Below are positions 45,541 through 57,391 of a DNA stretch of 64,000 nt, piece by piece; positions within the stretch are counted from its first letter, which is position 1; the number at the start of each line of letters is the position of its first letter. Made by a program: the position numbers and the translations under genes. Source of the stretch: Pseudomonadota bacterium (GTDB taxonomy: Bacteria > Pseudomonadota > Alphaproteobacteria > Rhizobiales > Beijerinckiaceae); contig JAJXWB010000016.1 of the NCBI GenBank assembly GCA_021781815.1, forward strand, positions 18,128 through 82,127, in the 5' to 3' direction. The notes under the pieces were generated by a model. It was not told where the DNA came from, made no database searches, and worked only from the letters and a program-made list of their open reading frames with translations.

Positions 45541-46317
45541 TTATTTCGTCAGGTCTGGCGCCGGCGCGGCGGCTGGCGCCTGGTCCTGCACGGCCGGCGC
45601 CGGAGCGGCGGCGGCGACGTCCGGCGCGCGGGCGACAGGCTCGACGCGCGGGCCGATGTCCCCGGCTGGCTTCGCCAGCGCCGAAGGTTGCGCATCTGGC
45701 GTCAGCGGCGTCTGCGGCGCAGGGACGATGGTCGCAGGCGCAGCCGCCGTTCCCGGCGCGACCGGCGCCCTGCTCGCCTGGCTCGGCGCAGGTTTGGCCG
45801 GCGTCAGGCGCGGCGCCTCGGCCGGCGTCCGGGCTGCGGTTGTCGACTTTGGCTTCGACATCGGCCTGTGCGGCGCAAGATTCGGCTCTCCATAGTCGTC
45901 TGGCGCCCCGAGCGCGACATCGCCCCGGGGCCTGCCGGGAACGAAGCCGGGTTGGCGACCGTCCACGCGAGCCATGCGGATCAGCGCGCCGTCATAGGCG
46001 TCGATGATGAAACGCATGCGGGCGCCTGCCGAATTTTCGCCCAGCGCGACCACCCGGTCGCCGGCATAGCGCGGGGTCGCCACAAGCCTGTAGCCGCGCG
46101 CGCGCAACAGGTTCGCTACGACGCGCGGCGAAATGACTGCATCTTCTTCGTAAGACATCGGCGGCGGCGCGTAGACGCGGGCCGGTGGCGGCCCCCATCC
46201 GCCCCAGCCCCACGCGCGGTAAAATTGCGCAGATGCAGACCCCGGCGCGCCGAGCGCGGCGACGACGGCGAGAATCGCGGGCGTGGCGAACCGTGCGGAA
46301 ACAAGCGGCTTGACCAT
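45541..46317 (-). CDS. Secreted protein with PepSY-like domain and Pro/Ala-rich tail
   Basis: 258 residues. A signal peptide (ending GSASA, about 31) is followed by a short Trp/Gly patch (FYRAWGWGGWG) and a compact domain, VVANLLRARGYRLVATPRYAGDRVVALG then RFIIDAYDGALIRM, resembling the PepSY-like modules of many rhizobial periplasmic proteins. The last 130 residues are Pro/Ala-rich low complexity. Function unknown. The ATG at 46317 follows GAGGAG. Confidence 0.7.
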   Translation of the reverse strand: MVKPLVSARFATPAILAVVAALGAPGSASAQFYRAWGWGGWGPPPARVYAPPPMSYEEDAVISPRVVANLLRARGYRLVATPRYAGDRVVALGENSAGARMRFIIDAYDGALIRMARVDGRQPGFVPGRPRGDVALGAPDDYGEPNLAPHRPMSKPKSTTAARTPAEAPRLTPAKPAPSQASRAPVAPGTAAAPATIVPAPQTPLTPDAQPSALAKPAGDIGPRVEPVARAPDVAAAAPAPAVQDQAPAAAPAPDLTK

Positions 46318-46415
46318 GGAAACTCCTCTGCGCCACGCGCGGACCATACAAATTCCGCATGAAATGCGGAAAGATGTTGGCCGCATGCGCGCGATTTGGC
46401 GGCTGCGCCCAGGAC

Positions 46416-47480
46416 TCATGCACCGCCGGCGACAGCGACGAACCGGTCCACGCTCTCGGCGCTCGTCTCAAACGAGGCGACCAGACGCACGAAAATTTCA
46501 TCCGCCGCCGGTCGCTCGCCGGTCTGAAGCGCGCGCGGCATCCAGACATGATAGCGGGCGCCGGCCCTCCCCAGCGCCTCGTGCGCCGCGCGCGGCAGGA
46601 TGGCGAAGACCTGGTTGGCCTGACGCGACCAGGGCAGGCGCACGCCCGGCAGCGCCCGCAGCCCCGCCTCGAGCCGCGCGCCCATCGCGTTGGCCTCGGC
46701 CGCAGTCTCCAGCCAGCGCCCGCCCTCCAGATAGGCCTCCATCTGCGCGCCGAGCAGACGCCCTTTCGATAGAGTGTGGCCGCCGCGCTTGCGGCGATAG
46801 GCGAAATTCTCTGCGCGCCTCCGGTCGAAAAACACGACCGCCTCGCAGGCAAGCGCCCCGTTCTTGGTCGCGCCGAACGACAGGACATCGACTCCCGCCC
46901 GCCAGCTCATGTCCGCCGGCGAGCACCCGAGCGTGACCAGCGCATTGGCGAATCGCGCGCCGTCCATGTGGACGCCAAGCCCCGCATCATGCGCCATCTT
47001 CGCCAACGCCGCGAGTTCGTCGAGCGAATAGACGGTCCCGCATTCGGTCGCCTGCGCCAGCGACAGAGCCATGGGCTGAACCTGCTTCACAACGCCGCGC
47101 GGCATGACGTCCAGCGCGTCCCGCAGCCCCTGCGGCGTGATCTTTCCCGCCGCGCCGGCGACCCCCGCGAGCTTCGCTCCGGCAGCGAAAAATTCGGGCG
47201 CGCCGCATTCGTCGACGGCGACATGCGCGAATTCGTGGCAGAGCGCCGCGCCCCAGGGCTCGACCAGGGCAGCGAGCGCCAGCGCATTCGCTGCCGTTCC
47301 CGTCGCCAGCAGAAAGGCGGCGACTTCCCTCTCGAAGATCGCCGCAAGCGCCTGTTCGGCCCGCTGCGTCCATTCGTCGGCCCCGTAGGCCGGAGCAGCC
47401 CCGTCGTTCGCGGCCATGATCGCGCGGAGAATGTCCGGGCGCGCGCCGGTCGCATTGTCGCTGGCGAAATCCATGCTCAT
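46416..47480 (-). CDS. ltaE: Low-specificity L-threonine aldolase
   Basis: 354 residues of the PLP fold-type I aldolase family. Key features are FASDNATGARPDIL, the HMDGARFANA aspartate segment and the PLP-binding lysine in SFGATKNGALACEAV. It cleaves threonine to glycine and acetaldehyde. The ATG at 47480 is chosen; the frame runs upstream to 47678 but through non-family sequence in the divergent region before gltB. Confidence 0.9.
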   Translation of the reverse strand: MSMDFASDNATGARPDILRAIMAANDGAAPAYGADEWTQRAEQALAAIFEREVAAFLLATGTAANALALAALVEPWGAALCHEFAHVAVDECGAPEFFAAGAKLAGVAGAAGKITPQGLRDALDVMPRGVVKQVQPMALSLAQATECGTVYSLDELAALAKMAHDAGLGVHMDGARFANALVTLGCSPADMSWRAGVDVLSFGATKNGALACEAVVFFDRRRAENFAYRRKRGGHTLSKGRLLGAQMEAYLEGGRWLETAAEANAMGARLEAGLRALPGVRLPWSRQANQVFAILPRAAHEALGRAGARYHVWMPRALQTGERPAADEIFVRLVASFETSAESVDRFVAVAGGA

Positions 47481-47779
47481 GAGCGCCTCTTGGCCAGACC
47501 GCGGCGCGGAGGAGTTGTCCGGACCGAATCTTGCTTTTTGCCGCCCACTGCTTTTGTGACCTTGCGGAGCGTGCTGCAAGAGCGCAATTTTCGGGAGCTG
47601 TCGAGCCACGCGCGCTTGTGCGGACGCACCAAATCTGGCAATGTCGCGCGCCGCCATTAGGACAGTCATGCTGACCATTTGGCGCCCGCAAAATTCCGAT
47701 CATCGCCTGCTGGACCGTAAGGACAGGCGTGACGGAAGCGCGCGGGCGTGCGAGAGAACGCGGCGTTCTGGAGTAAGCG

Positions 47780-50700
47780 ATGAGCGAGACGGGGTTGCAC
47801 GGAAATGACCGAAAACCGGCGGACGAGGCCCGCCGGAACAAGAACGTCATTTCCGCTTCCACAGCTCGCACGATCAGGAATTTCGACATGACCACAATCA
47901 GCGCACGCGACCCGCGCCTCCCCGGCCCGCAGGGTCTGTACGATCCGCGCTTCGAGCACGATTCCTGCGGCGTCGGCTTCGTCGCCGACATGCACAACCG
48001 CAAGAGCCACGACATCGTCGATATGGGCTTGCAGATTTTGCTCAACCTCGATCATCGCGGTGCGGTCGGCGCTGACCCGAAGCTCGGCGACGGCTGCGGC
48101 ATTCTCGTGCAGATCCCGCACCGCTTCTTCGCGGAGGAATGCGCCAAGCTTGGCTTCACCCTGCCCGATCCCGGCCATTACGGCGTCGGCCAGTTCTTCA
48201 TGCCGACGGACGCCGCCATGCGCGAGAACCTGCGCGCGATTGTCGCGCGCGCGCTGGAAGAAGAGGGGCTGACGCTGATCGGCTGGCGTGAAACGCCCGT
48301 TGATCCCTCCGACCTCGGCGATGCCGTGCGGGAGGTCGAGCCTGCGCACCGTCAGGTGTTCGTCGGCCGCGGCCCCGGCGTGAGCGACGAAGATGATTTT
48401 GAACGCCGCCTCTACATCGCGCGCAAGGCGATCTCGAACGCCGCCTATGCGATCGGGAACAGGGTCATGGCCGAGTTCTACCCCGTGTCGATGTCCTGCA
48501 GGACCATCGTCTACAAGGGCATGGTGCTCGTCGGCCAGCTCGGCGGTTATTTTCTCGATCTGCAGGACAAGCGTTTCGACAGTGCGCTGGCGCTCGTCCA
48601 CCAGCGCTTCGCCACCAACACCTTTCCGTCCTGGCGGCTCGCCCACCCCTATCGCATGGTCGCGCACAATGGCGAGATCAACACGCTGCGCGGCAACGTC
48701 AACTGGATGGCGGCGCGTCAGGCCTCGGTCGAATCAAAGCTGTTCGGCAACGACATCACGAAGCTCTGGCCCATTTCCTATGAGGGCCAGTCCGACACGG
48801 CCTGTTTCGACAACGCGCTCGAATTCCTCGTGCAGGGCGGCTATTCGCTCGCCCACGCCATGATGATGCTGATCCCGGAAGCCTGGGCCGGCAATCCGCT
48901 GATGGATGAAGGACGACGTTCCTTCTACGAGTATCACGCCGCCATGATGGAGCCGTGGGACGGTCCGGCGGCGGTCGCCTTCACCGACGGCCGCCAGATC
49001 GGCGCCACGCTCGACCGCAACGGCCTGCGCCCGGCGCGCTATCTCGTCACCGACGACGGTCTCGTCGTCCTTGCGTCGGAAATGGGCGTGCTGCCGATTC
49101 CCGAAGAAAAGATCATCGCCAAGTGGCGCCTTCAGCCGGGCAAGATGCTGCTGGTCGACCTGCAGCAGGGCCGCATCATTTCCGACGACGAGATGAAGGC
49201 GACGCTCGCAGCCGCGCATCCATACAAGGCCTGGGTCGAGCGCACCCAGATCGTGCTGGAGGACCTGAAGCCGATGGAGCCGCGGTCGCCGCGCACGGAT
49301 GTGTCGCTGCTCGATCGCCAGCAGGCCTTTGGCTACTCGCAGGAGGACACGGCGATCCTGATGGCGCCGATGGCGGTCACGGGTCAGGAGGCGATCGGCT
49401 CGATGGGCACCGACACGCCGATCTCGGCGATGTCCGACAGGTCCAAGCTCCTCTACACCTATTTCAAGCAGAACTTCGCGCAGGTGACCAACCCGCCGAT
49501 CGATCCGATCCGCGAGGAGCTCGTCATGAGCCTCGTGAGCTTCATCGGCCCGCGCCCGAACATTCTCGATCACGAGGGTTCGGCCAGACGCAAGCGCCTC
49601 GAAGTGCGCCAGCCGATCCTGACCAACGCCGACCTGGAGAAGATCCGGTCGATCGGGCATTACGAGGACACGTTCGACACCAAGACGCTCGACATCACCT
49701 ATGCGGTGGATCGCGGCGCCGAGGGCATGCGGGACATGCTGACGCGCCTCAACGAGCGCGCCGAGCAGGCGGTCGCCGGCGGCCATAACATCATCATCCT
49801 GTCCGACCGCCAGGTCGGCCCGGATCGCATCCCGATCCCAGCGCTGCTCGCCACCGCGAGCGTGCACCATCATCTCATCCGCAAGGGCCTGCGCACGTCG
49901 GTCGGCCTCGTGGTCGAGACGGGCGAGGCGCGCGAGGTCCATCACTTCGCGTGTCTGGCCGGCTATGGCGCGGAAGCGATCAACCCTTACCTCGCCTTCG
50001 AGACTCTGGCGGCGATGGCCGGAGAGTTCCCCGATGAGGTCGACGGTCACGAGGCTGTTAAGCGATTCATAAAGTCGATCGACAAGGGCCTGCTCAAGGT
50101 CATGTCGAAGATGGGCATCTCGACCTATCAATCCTATTGCGGCGCGCAGATTTTCGACGCCATCGGCCTGTCGAGCGCCTTCGTCGACGAATTTTTCGCT
50201 GGCACGGCGACGAAGATCGAAGGGGTCGGCCTTGACGAGGTCGCGGCCGAGACGGTCATGCGTCACAGCCAGGCCTTCGGCGACGCGCCGATCTATCGCA
50301 CATCGCTCGACGTCGGCGGCGAATATGCGCTGCGCTTGCGAGGCGAGGCGCACAACTGGACGGCCCAGACGGTCGGCCTGCTGCAGCACGCAGTCCGCGG
50401 CAATGCGCAGGACAAGTACCGCGCCTTCGCCAGGCTGCTCAACGAGCAGGATGAGCGGCTTCTGACGATTCGCGGTCTGTTCCGCATAAAGGACGCAGCG
50501 GAGGACGGACGCGCGCCCGTTCCGCTCGCCGAAGTCGAGCCGGTCGCCGACATCGTCAAGCGTTTCGCTACGGGCGCAATGTCTTACGGCTCGATCTCGC
50601 GAGAGGCGCACACCACGCTCGCGATCGCGATGAACCGCATCGGCGGCAAGTCGAACACGGGCGAGGGCGGCGAGGAATCCGATCGCTTCAAGCCGCTGGC

Positions 50701-52537
50701 GAACGGCGATTCGATGCGCTCGGCGATCAAGCAGGTCGCATCCGGCCGGTTCGGCGTGACGACGGAATATCTCGTCAATTCCGACATGATGCAGATCAAG
50801 ATGGCGCAGGGCGCAAAGCCCGGCGAAGGCGGACAATTGCCCGGCCACAAGGTCGACGCCGTTATCGCCAAGGTGCGCCATTCCACGCAGGGCGTCGGCC
50901 TCATCTCGCCGCCGCCGCATCACGACATCTATTCGATCGAGGATCTGGCGCAGCTCATCTACGATCTGAAGAACGTCAACCCGAAAGCCGACGTGTCCGT
51001 CAAGCTCGTCTCGGAAATCGGCGTCGGCACGGTTGCAGCCGGCGTCTCCAAGGCGCGCGCCGATCACGTGACGATCTCGGGATTCGAGGGCGGCACAGGC
51101 GCCTCCCCGCTGACCTCGATCAAGCACGCGGGTTCGCCGTGGGAGATTGGTCTCGCCGAAACGCACCAGACTCTGGTTCTGAACCGTTTGCGCTCCAGAA
51201 TCGCCGTGCAGGTCGACGGCGGCCTGCGCACCGGCCGCGACGTCGTCGTCGGCGCGCTGCTTGGCGCCGACGAATTCGGTTTCGCCACAGCGCCGCTGAT
51301 TGCGGCCGGGTGCGTGATGATGCGCAAGTGCCACCTCAACACCTGCCCGGTCGGCGTGGCGACACAGGATCCTGTGTTGCGCAAGCGCTTCGTCGGCCAG
51401 CCCGAGCATGTGATCAACTATTTCTTCTTCGTCGCCGAGGAAGTGCGCGAGTTGATGGCGCAAATGGGCTATCGCCGCTTCGACGAAATGATCGGGCAGA
51501 TCCAGATGCTCGACAGGAAGAAGGCGGTCGAACACTGGAAGGCGAAAGGCCTCGATTTCTCGAAGCTTTTCAACAAGCCCGCGGCGCGCGCAGGCGTCGC
51601 CATCCACAACACCGAACGCCAGGACCACGGCCTTGAAAAGGCGCTCGACAACAAGCTGATCGCGCAGGTGCGCGCGGCGATCGACACGGGTCGCCCCGTA
51701 CGGATCGAAACGACCATCCGCAACGTCGACCGCACGACCGGTGCAATGCTGTCGGGCGAGGTGGCGCGGGCGCATGGGCACGCAGGCCTGCCGGACGACA
51801 CGATCCACATTCTCGCCAGGGGCACGGCCGGTCAGAGCTTCGGCGCCTGGCTGGCGCGCGGCGTGACGCTCGAACTCGAAGGCGAAGCCAACGATTACGT
51901 CGGCAAGGGACTGTCAGGCGGCCGCATCATCGTCTATCCGGCTCGGGAGGCGACGAAAATCGAGCCCGACAAGTCGATCGTCGTCGGCAACACAGTGCTC
52001 TATGGCGCGATCGCCGGCGAGTGTTACTTCCGCGGCGTCGCCGGCGAGCGTTTCGGCGTGCGCAATTCGGGCGCGATCGCGGTCGTCGAGGGCGTAGGCG
52101 ATCACGGCTGCGAATATATGACCGGCGGCATCGTCGTCGTCCTCGGGCCGACCGGCCGCAACTTCGCGGCGGGGATGTCCGGCGGGATCGCCTATGTGCT
52201 CGACGAGGACAATTCGTTCGACAAGCGCTGCAACATGTCGATGGTCGACCTCGAACCTGTGGCCGAAGAAGAAGACTTGATGGAGGAAGCCTACCACCAG
52301 GGCGGCGACCTCACGACGGCCGGCAAGGTTGACGTGATGAGCGACATGACGCGCTTCGACGCCGAACGACTGCATCAGTTGATTTCGAACCACCTCCGCG
52401 CCACGGGATCCTCCCGCGCGAAGGAGATTCTGGACAACTGGGCGAGCTGCAAGGGCAAGTTCCGCAAGGTCATGCCGATCGAGTATCGCCGCGCGCTGCA
52501 GGAGCTGAACGCGGCGATGCGGGAAGCGGCCGAGTAG
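47780..52537 (+). CDS. gltB: Glutamate synthase (NADPH) large subunit
   Basis: 1585 residues. The class II glutaminase nucleophile is Cys63 ([10 protein letters not shown]) after removal of a propeptide, as in other GltB proteins. The FMN-binding synthase domain contains [10 protein letters not shown] and the 3Fe-4S ligands in [13 protein letters not shown]. The C-terminal GXGXG glutamate-synthase helix ends the protein. It converts glutamine and 2-oxoglutarate to two glutamates with GltD. The ATG at 47780 has GGAG six bases upstream; an ATG at 47888 would give a shorter propeptide. Confidence 0.94.
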   Translation: MSETGLHGNDRKPADEARRNKNVISASTARTIRNFDMTTISARDPRLPGPQGLYDPRFEHDSCGVGFVADMHNRKSHDIVDMGLQILLNLDHRGAVGADPKLGDGCGILVQIPHRFFAEECAKLGFTLPDPGHYGVGQFFMPTDAAMRENLRAIVARALEEEGLTLIGWRETPVDPSDLGDAVREVEPAHRQVFVGRGPGVSDEDDFERRLYIARKAISNAAYAIGNRVMAEFYPVSMSCRTIVYKGMVLVGQLGGYFLDLQDKRFDSALALVHQRFATNTFPSWRLAHPYRMVAHNGEINTLRGNVNWMAARQASVESKLFGNDITKLWPISYEGQSDTACFDNALEFLVQGGYSLAHAMMMLIPEAWAGNPLMDEGRRSFYEYHAAMMEPWDGPAAVAFTDGRQIGATLDRNGLRPARYLVTDDGLVVLASEMGVLPIPEEKIIAKWRLQPGKMLLVDLQQGRIISDDEMKATLAAAHPYKAWVERTQIVLEDLKPMEPRSPRTDVSLLDRQQAFGYSQEDTAILMAPMAVTGQEAIGSMGTDTPISAMSDRSKLLYTYFKQNFAQVTNPPIDPIREELVMSLVSFIGPRPNILDHEGSARRKRLEVRQPILTNADLEKIRSIGHYEDTFDTKTLDITYAVDRGAEGMRDMLTRLNERAEQAVAGGHNIIILSDRQVGPDRIPIPALLATASVHHHLIRKGLRTSVGLVVETGEAREVHHFACLAGYGAEAINPYLAFETLAAMAGEFPDEVDGHEAVKRFIKSIDKGLLKVMSKMGISTYQSYCGAQIFDAIGLSSAFVDEFFAGTATKIEGVGLDEVAAETVMRHSQAFGDAPIYRTSLDVGGEYALRLRGEAHNWTAQTVGLLQHAVRGNAQDKYRAFARLLNEQDERLLTIRGLFRIKDAAEDGRAPVPLAEVEPVADIVKRFATGAMSYGSISREAHTTLAIAMNRIGGKSNTGEGGEESDRFKPLANGDSMRSAIKQVASGRFGVTTEYLVNSDMMQIKMAQGAKPGEGGQLPGHKVDAVIAKVRHSTQGVGLISPPPHHDIYSIEDLAQLIYDLKNVNPKADVSVKLVSEIGVGTVAAGVSKARADHVTISGFEGGTGASPLTSIKHAGSPWEIGLAETHQTLVLNRLRSRIAVQVDGGLRTGRDVVVGALLGADEFGFATAPLIAAGCVMMRKCHLNTCPVGVATQDPVLRKRFVGQPEHVINYFFFVAEEVRELMAQMGYRRFDEMIGQIQMLDRKKAVEHWKAKGLDFSKLFNKPAARAGVAIHNTERQDHGLEKALDNKLIAQVRAAIDTGRPVRIETTIRNVDRTTGAMLSGEVARAHGHAGLPDDTIHILARGTAGQSFGAWLARGVTLELEGEANDYVGKGLSGGRIIVYPAREATKIEPDKSIVVGNTVLYGAIAGECYFRGVAGERFGVRNSGAIAVVEGVGDHGCEYMTGGIVVVLGPTGRNFAAGMSGGIAYVLDEDNSFDKRCNMSMVDLEPVAEEEDLMEEAYHQGGDLTTAGKVDVMSDMTRFDAERLHQLISNHLRATGSSRAKEILDNWASCKGKFRKVMPIEYRRALQELNAAMREAAE

Positions 52538-52542
52538 CGACA

Positions 52543-53175
52543 ATGCGCGTCTATGGCGATCTCGGGTCGGGCAATTGTCTGAAGGTGAGATATACGGCGG
52601 ACCATCTCGGTCTGCCGTACGAATGGATTCCGGTCGATCTCGCCGCGGGGGGGACCCGCACGAAATCCTTTCTGGCGAAGAACCCCTTTGGAGAGGTTCC
52701 GCTCGTGGAATTCGACGACGGCCGGTTTCTCGCGCAGTCGAACGCGATCATCGTCTATCTCGCGCGAGACACCGAACTGCTGCCGCAGGATCCGTTCTTG
52801 CGCGCGAAAATCGACGAGTGGATGTTCTGGGAGCAGTACAGCCACGAGCCGTATGTGGCGGTCGCGCGCTTCCAGATGGTCTACCTGCGCAAGAAGGTTT
52901 CCGAACTCGACGTGAAGACAGTCGAGGGCGGCGAAAAGGCGCTCGACATTCTGGAGCGGGCGCTGTCCGGCCGCGCCTATCTCGTCGGCGATAAACTCAC
53001 CGTCGCCGACATATCGCTTCTCGCCTATACGCGGCTCGCGCACGAAGGCGGCTTTCGTCTCTCGCATCGGCCGGCGATCCGGAAATGGATCGCGCAGTGC
53101 GAGCGCGATTTGAACATTTCAGACGAACACTCCAATGAACGTTCGACCGCCGCAGGCGGCGCCAGACACGGATAA
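52543..53175 (+). CDS. Glutathione S-transferase family protein inside the glt operon
   Basis: 210 residues. The thioredoxin-like N-domain begins [20 protein letters not shown], with the [10 protein letters not shown] and [10 protein letters not shown] glutathione-site motifs, followed by an all-helical C-domain with the [10 protein letters not shown]-capping box. The specific activity is unknown. It starts 6 bases after the gltB stop and ends 5 bases before the gltD start, so it is certainly co-transcribed with both glutamate synthase genes. Confidence 0.88.
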   Translation: MRVYGDLGSGNCLKVRYTADHLGLPYEWIPVDLAAGGTRTKSFLAKNPFGEVPLVEFDDGRFLAQSNAIIVYLARDTELLPQDPFLRAKIDEWMFWEQYSHEPYVAVARFQMVYLRKKVSELDVKTVEGGEKALDILERALSGRAYLVGDKLTVADISLLAYTRLAHEGGFRLSHRPAIRKWIAQCERDLNISDEHSNERSTAAGGARHG

Positions 53176-53179
53176 GACC

Positions 53180-54598
53180 ATGGGCAAGGTGACCGGCTTT
53201 CTCGAGATCGATCGGCAGGACCGCAAGTACAAGTCGGCGGCCGACCGCGTCCGCCATTACAACGAGTTCGTCATTCCGCTGTCGGAAGAGGCGACGCGCG
53301 ACCAGGCCGCGCGCTGCATGAACTGTGGCGTCCCCTACTGTCACAACGGCTGTCCTGTGAACAATCAGATCCCCGACTGGAACGATCTGGTCTATCGCGG
53401 CGACTGGGAGCAGGCCTGCCTCAACCTGCATTCGACCAACAATTTTCCGGAATTCACCGGACGCGTCTGTCCTGCGCCGTGCGAGGCGTCCTGCACCCTG
53501 AATCTTCAGGACAGCCCCGTAACCATCAAGACGATCGAATGCGCGATCGTCGATCGCGGATGGGAAAACGGCTGGCTTGAACCGGAAGCCGCGACAGTGA
53601 AGACCGGCAGGCGCGTGGCCATCGTCGGCTCTGGCCCGGCCGGCCTTGCCGCCGCCCAGCAACTCGCACGCGCCGGCCACGACGTCCATGTCTACGAAAA
53701 AGCAGCCAGGGCGGGCGGACTTCTGCGCTACGGCATCCCCGACTTCAAGCTGGAAAAGAAACTCATCGATCGCCGCGTCAAGCAGATGGAAGCCGAAGGC
53801 GTCGTATTCCATTACAATTCGCATGTCGGCGTCGACGTGCCCGCCAGGAAGCTGGTCGACGAATATGATGCGGTGCTGCTCGCCGGCGGCGCGGAAAAAT
53901 CGCGCGACCTGCCGATCCCCGGCCGCGAACTGGGCGGCGTGCATTTCGCGATGGAATTCCTGCCGCAGCAGAACCGCCGCGTCGGCAAGGAACAGATTGG
54001 CGCGAACGCGCCGATCCTGGCCTCCGGCAAGCATGTCGTGGTCATTGGCGGCGGCGATACCGGGTCGGACTGCATTGGCACCTCGGTGCGCCAGGGCGCG
54101 CTGTCAGTGACGCAGCTCGAAATCATGCCGCAGCCGCCGGCCAGAGAGAACAAATTGCTGACCTGGCCGGACTGGCCGTTGAAGCTTCGCACGTCCTCAT
54201 CGCACGAGGAAGGCGCCGAGCGCGACTTCGCCGTCATGACGAACGCCTTCGAGGGCGAAAACGGCGTCGTCAGAAAGCTGAAATGCATGCGCGTCGATGG
54301 CAAGATGCAGGCGGTTCCGGGCTCGGAATTCGACCTTCGCGCCGATCTGGTGCTGCTCGCCATGGGCTTCGTCTCGCCTGTGCATGAAGGCATGCTGCAC
54401 GAACTCGGCGTCGCCTTCGACGCGCGCGGCAATGTGCTGGCCAATACCACCGCCTATGCCTCCTCGCAGTCCAGGGTATTCGCCTGCGGCGACATGCGGC
54501 GCGGCCAATCACTGGTTGTGTGGGCGATCCGCGAGGGTCGTCAGGCCGCGCATGCGATCGATCTGGCGCTGATGGGCCGCACCGACCTGCCGCGGTAG
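53180..54598 (+). CDS. gltD: Glutamate synthase small subunit
   Basis: 472 residues. It starts with the canonical [13 protein letters not shown]. Two 4Fe-4S clusters are bound by [14 protein letters not shown] and CPAPCEASC; the FAD fingerprint is [17 protein letters not shown] and the NADPH site [16 protein letters not shown]. It passes electrons from NADPH to GltB. A start at 53135 is possible but would overlap the GST gene. Confidence 0.94.
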   Translation: MGKVTGFLEIDRQDRKYKSAADRVRHYNEFVIPLSEEATRDQAARCMNCGVPYCHNGCPVNNQIPDWNDLVYRGDWEQACLNLHSTNNFPEFTGRVCPAPCEASCTLNLQDSPVTIKTIECAIVDRGWENGWLEPEAATVKTGRRVAIVGSGPAGLAAAQQLARAGHDVHVYEKAARAGGLLRYGIPDFKLEKKLIDRRVKQMEAEGVVFHYNSHVGVDVPARKLVDEYDAVLLAGGAEKSRDLPIPGRELGGVHFAMEFLPQQNRRVGKEQIGANAPILASGKHVVVIGGGDTGSDCIGTSVRQGALSVTQLEIMPQPPARENKLLTWPDWPLKLRTSSSHEEGAERDFAVMTNAFEGENGVVRKLKCMRVDGKMQAVPGSEFDLRADLVLLAMGFVSPVHEGMLHELGVAFDARGNVLANTTAYASSQSRVFACGDMRRGQSLVVWAIREGRQAAHAIDLALMGRTDLPR

Positions 54599-54782
54599 GA
54601 GCGCCCGGCGCCCCGACGCGCCACGTGCTGGTCTGTTTCGCTCGGCACGGCGCGCTGGCGACGCCGGCGGAGACCGGAGCGTGGTTTCCCATGAGGCGAC
54701 CTCCGGACGCAGCAGGAAAGACGCCGCAGGAAGATGTGGCATTTCGCCGGCCATAGGCCCGAAAGGCTCCGGGCGTAACGCC

Positions 54783-56183
54783 TCAGCGCGGCGGCCATAC
54801 GAAATCGTCGGCGCGGCCAGCAGGCGCAGGAGTCTCGCGTCCAAAGGCAAGGTCCGGCGCAATCGTCGCCCGCGCCTCTTCCGATCGCCGCCCGGCGTCG
54901 GCCGATCCGGCAAGACCTGCGCCGGGCGTGATCGGGGGCGCAGTCAAAGGCAGGATAGGACCGGCCAGCGGCTTGGGCGGCGGCGCCGGCAGGGCGGAAT
55001 GCGGGGCCGCAGCGGGGGGAGCCAGCGACGGAGGGACTGTCGCTCCGGGCGCAGGGCCGACAGACGCCGGCGCCAGCGCGGCGATAGCCGCTTCCGGTTG
55101 CGGCTTCCGGATCTCCAGCAACGGGCGCATCGCCTGCTCGGTGAAATAGGCGAGCTTGCGCGCGCCGGCCCTGGTGAAGTGGATGCCGTCGCCTGTCCGC
55201 AGTTTGACGATCTGGCCGTTCACGTTGGGACCGAACACGCTGTATCGGCCGCCTTCGTCGGCAAAGCCGTCCCACACGTCGACGAATTTTCCGCCAGCCG
55301 CCTCCGTATGAGTGCGGTAGATCTCGTTCAGTTCGCCGATTTCGCTCGCATAATGCTCCGACCGCATGATCGGCAGCCCGACCCAGAAGAACGGAACGTT
55401 GCGCTCCTTGAATTGCGCGATGAATGCGTCGACGCGGGCGGCGTAAAGCGTGCGCCAGCGCGGCGTCAACGGCTCGTAGCGGCCGGTCGAATCGCGCAGT
55501 TCCTGCAAGTCGTTGGACCCGATCATGAGGGCGACCGCGTCGAATTTCTCCGATCCCGTCAATATTTCGCGCAGGTTCTTCTGCCAGTCGTAGAAATCGT
55601 CGCGAACGAGGCCGGAACTGTCCCTTGTCTTGCGGACCACGACCATGCGCGCGCCGCCCTCAGCCGGCGTTTCGGCCGCGGCGTCGGCCAGCCCCTGCGC
55701 GAGCCAGTAACCTACATTGTCGCCGACGACGGCGATCGAAATCGACGCCGCCGGCGCGGACACGATCGGCGGCGCAGCGACCGTATCGGCGTTTTGCGGC
55801 GCGGCGGCGGGTTGAGGCGAAGTCGGTTCGGCGCCCGGCGTCGCCGTCGCCTCGGTCGGCGGTGCTGGCGCCGCCGGAGACGTTGCTGTATCCGCCGGAG
55901 GCGTAACGCCCCCCGCTGGAGGCGCCATTCCCGGCACGGACGGCGCGGCGCCGTCGGGCGCATGCCAGATCGTCGGGCGCGCCAGCTTCCGGTTCGGCAC
56001 GAGACGGCGCACGCGCATCGGCTGATGCTGCGCCGGCCTCAGATGCTGTTCGGACCGCGCGTGCTCCTGCAGCCAGAAGGCCGCGGAATTCGCGGTTTCC
56101 TGCGCGATCGCACTCCCCGCGCCCACTGGCGCCGCCAGCGCTATGGCGGCCGCAAGCATCGATTTGCGCAAGAATTCGTTCAT
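54783..56183 (-). CDS. Periplasmic SGNH-hydrolase-like protein (DUF459) with Pro-rich linkers
   Basis: 466 residues. A signal peptide ([23 protein letters not shown]) leads to a Pro/Ala-rich linker (about 75-145), the DUF459 domain (about 148-355) and a second Pro-rich tail. The SGNH blocks are altered or present as VVGDNVG (Asp, then Asn where GDS is usual), MIGSNDLQ (Asn) and DGIHFTRAG (Asp/His). Replacement of the serine-bearing GDS by GDN raises the possibility that it is not an ordinary esterase. Function unknown. Confidence 0.8.
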   Translation of the reverse strand: MNEFLRKSMLAAAIALAAPVGAGSAIAQETANSAAFWLQEHARSEQHLRPAQHQPMRVRRLVPNRKLARPTIWHAPDGAAPSVPGMAPPAGGVTPPADTATSPAAPAPPTEATATPGAEPTSPQPAAAPQNADTVAAPPIVSAPAASISIAVVGDNVGYWLAQGLADAAAETPAEGGARMVVVRKTRDSSGLVRDDFYDWQKNLREILTGSEKFDAVALMIGSNDLQELRDSTGRYEPLTPRWRTLYAARVDAFIAQFKERNVPFFWVGLPIMRSEHYASEIGELNEIYRTHTEAAGGKFVDVWDGFADEGGRYSVFGPNVNGQIVKLRTGDGIHFTRAGARKLAYFTEQAMRPLLEIRKPQPEAAIAALAPASVGPAPGATVPPSLAPPAAAPHSALPAPPPKPLAGPILPLTAPPITPGAGLAGSADAGRRSEEARATIAPDLAFGRETPAPAGRADDFVWPPR

Positions 56184-56386
56184 CTCGTTCCGTCGCCGTC
56201 AAATGTTCCGGCGATTATAGCTGCAGTTCCGGCCAAAGTCCGCCCGTGCCGGACAGTAGCCTATTGCAAGCCGCGCCGGCTTGCGTTACACGAGCGCCTT
56301 CCGTTTCAACGGCGCGAAATTCGAGGGCTGCCCGGCGGCCCCGCTCGCCGGGCGCAGCCCGACGAAGCAAGGCGACGAGGTTAGCC

Positions 56387-56614
56387 ATGAAGAACGACAT
56401 TCATCCCGACTACCATCTGATCAAGGTCGTGATGACCGACGGCACGGAATTCGTGACACGTTCGACGCTCGGTAAGGACGGCGACACGCTCAATCTCGAC
56501 ATTGATCCCAAGACCCATCCAGCCTGGACCGGCGGATCGCAGCAGTTGCTCGACCGCGGCGGTCGCCTGTCGCGCTTCAACTCGCGCTTCGGCAATCTGG
56601 GGCTCAAGAAGTAA
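56387..56614 (+). CDS. rpmE: 50S ribosomal protein L31
   Basis: 75 residues ([20 protein letters not shown], then [22 protein letters not shown]). It is the cysteine-free form of L31, lacking the CxxC zinc site, as is normal in alphaproteobacteria. The ATG at 56387 is the family start; the longer frame from 56246 is not. Confidence 0.93.
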   Translation: MKNDIHPDYHLIKVVMTDGTEFVTRSTLGKDGDTLNLDIDPKTHPAWTGGSQQLLDRGGRLSRFNSRFGNLGLKK

Positions 56615-56638
56615 GCACCTGTCAGCCAAGACAAAAAA

Positions 56639-56670
56639 AGCCCCGGCCATCTGACCGGGGCTATTTGTTT
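56639..56670. terminator. Bidirectional terminator between rpmE and the DUF1465 gene
   Basis: The stem AGCCCCGG...CCGGGGCT (56639-56662) has TATTTGTTT after it on the plus strand and an A-run (ACAAAAAAAG) before it, so it can end both the rpmE transcript and the convergent minus-strand transcript. Confidence 0.85.
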
Positions 56671-56687
56671 GGTCTGGACGAACTGCT

Positions 56688-57215
56688 TTACGACGCGAAA
56701 GCGATACGCAGACGCTCGATCTGCTCGGCGACCGGGCTCGACGAGGGCTCCGGCAGCGCCGCCTCCGCCCGTGCGTAGAGCAACTGGTCGAGATGGATGA
56801 TGCGCGCCTGAAGTCGCACGGAATGGGCGACGAGATCGCGCAGATTCGCCGGCAGGCGATGGAACGTGTCCGGAGCAGTCGCAATTTCCTGCGTCGACAG
56901 CTTGACCTTGTGCTTTTCGCTTGAGGCCTGCGCCGGAGACATCTCGCCCTCGTTGACCGCACGTTGCAGCAACAGCCAGGATGCAAGTTGCATCAGCCGG
57001 GTGGTGAGTCGCATGCTTTCCGACGCATAGGCAAGCGCCTCCATGCGCGGCAGCGCCTTGGCCTCAAGCCGGCCGGGTCCGTCGAGATAGGCGGCTGCCT
57101 CCTCGACCAGATTCATGCCTTCCCTGAACAGCGACCGGAAGGCGTCCGATCCGGCGAGACGCTCGACGAAGGAAACGGGCTGCATATTGTCGCCCGACGC
57201 ATTGATGCCACGCAT
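56688..57215 (-). CDS. DUF1465 family protein
   Basis: About 175 residues. The alphaproteobacteria-specific pattern VSFVERLAGSDAFRSLFREGMNLVEEAAAYLDG and SMRLTTRLMQLASWLLLQRAVNEGEM is clear, with an all-helical prediction. Function unknown; members are conserved in the lineage and often lie near cell-cycle genes. The ATG at 57215 has GGTGAG just upstream and fits homologue starts; ATGs at 57248 and 57185 are alternatives. Confidence 0.8.
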   Translation of the reverse strand: MRGINASGDNMQPVSFVERLAGSDAFRSLFREGMNLVEEAAAYLDGPGRLEAKALPRMEALAYASESMRLTTRLMQLASWLLLQRAVNEGEMSPAQASSEKHKVKLSTQEIATAPDTFHRLPANLRDLVAHSVRLQARIIHLDQLLYARAEAALPEPSSSPVAEQIERLRIAFAS

Positions 57216-57391
57216 TACGCTCACCCACATCGTTTCGAAACGGGCCATCGCAAACGCACGCGGCCTTCGATCCGACTTCCAGCAATATACTCGCCGGAAC
57301 CGGGCCTTGTCCTCTTCAGATTTTATTAGGGTTAATTGACCGGAGGATGACGCGCGCCATGCGCCGGCCGGAGCGGCGGGGCCACAGCCAT

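Noticed and set aside
48734..51808. A 1024-codon open frame antisense to gltB
   Set aside because: The codons mirror the high-GC third positions of gltB; the translation is Arg/Asp/His-rich with no family pattern, and gltB is intact on the other strand.
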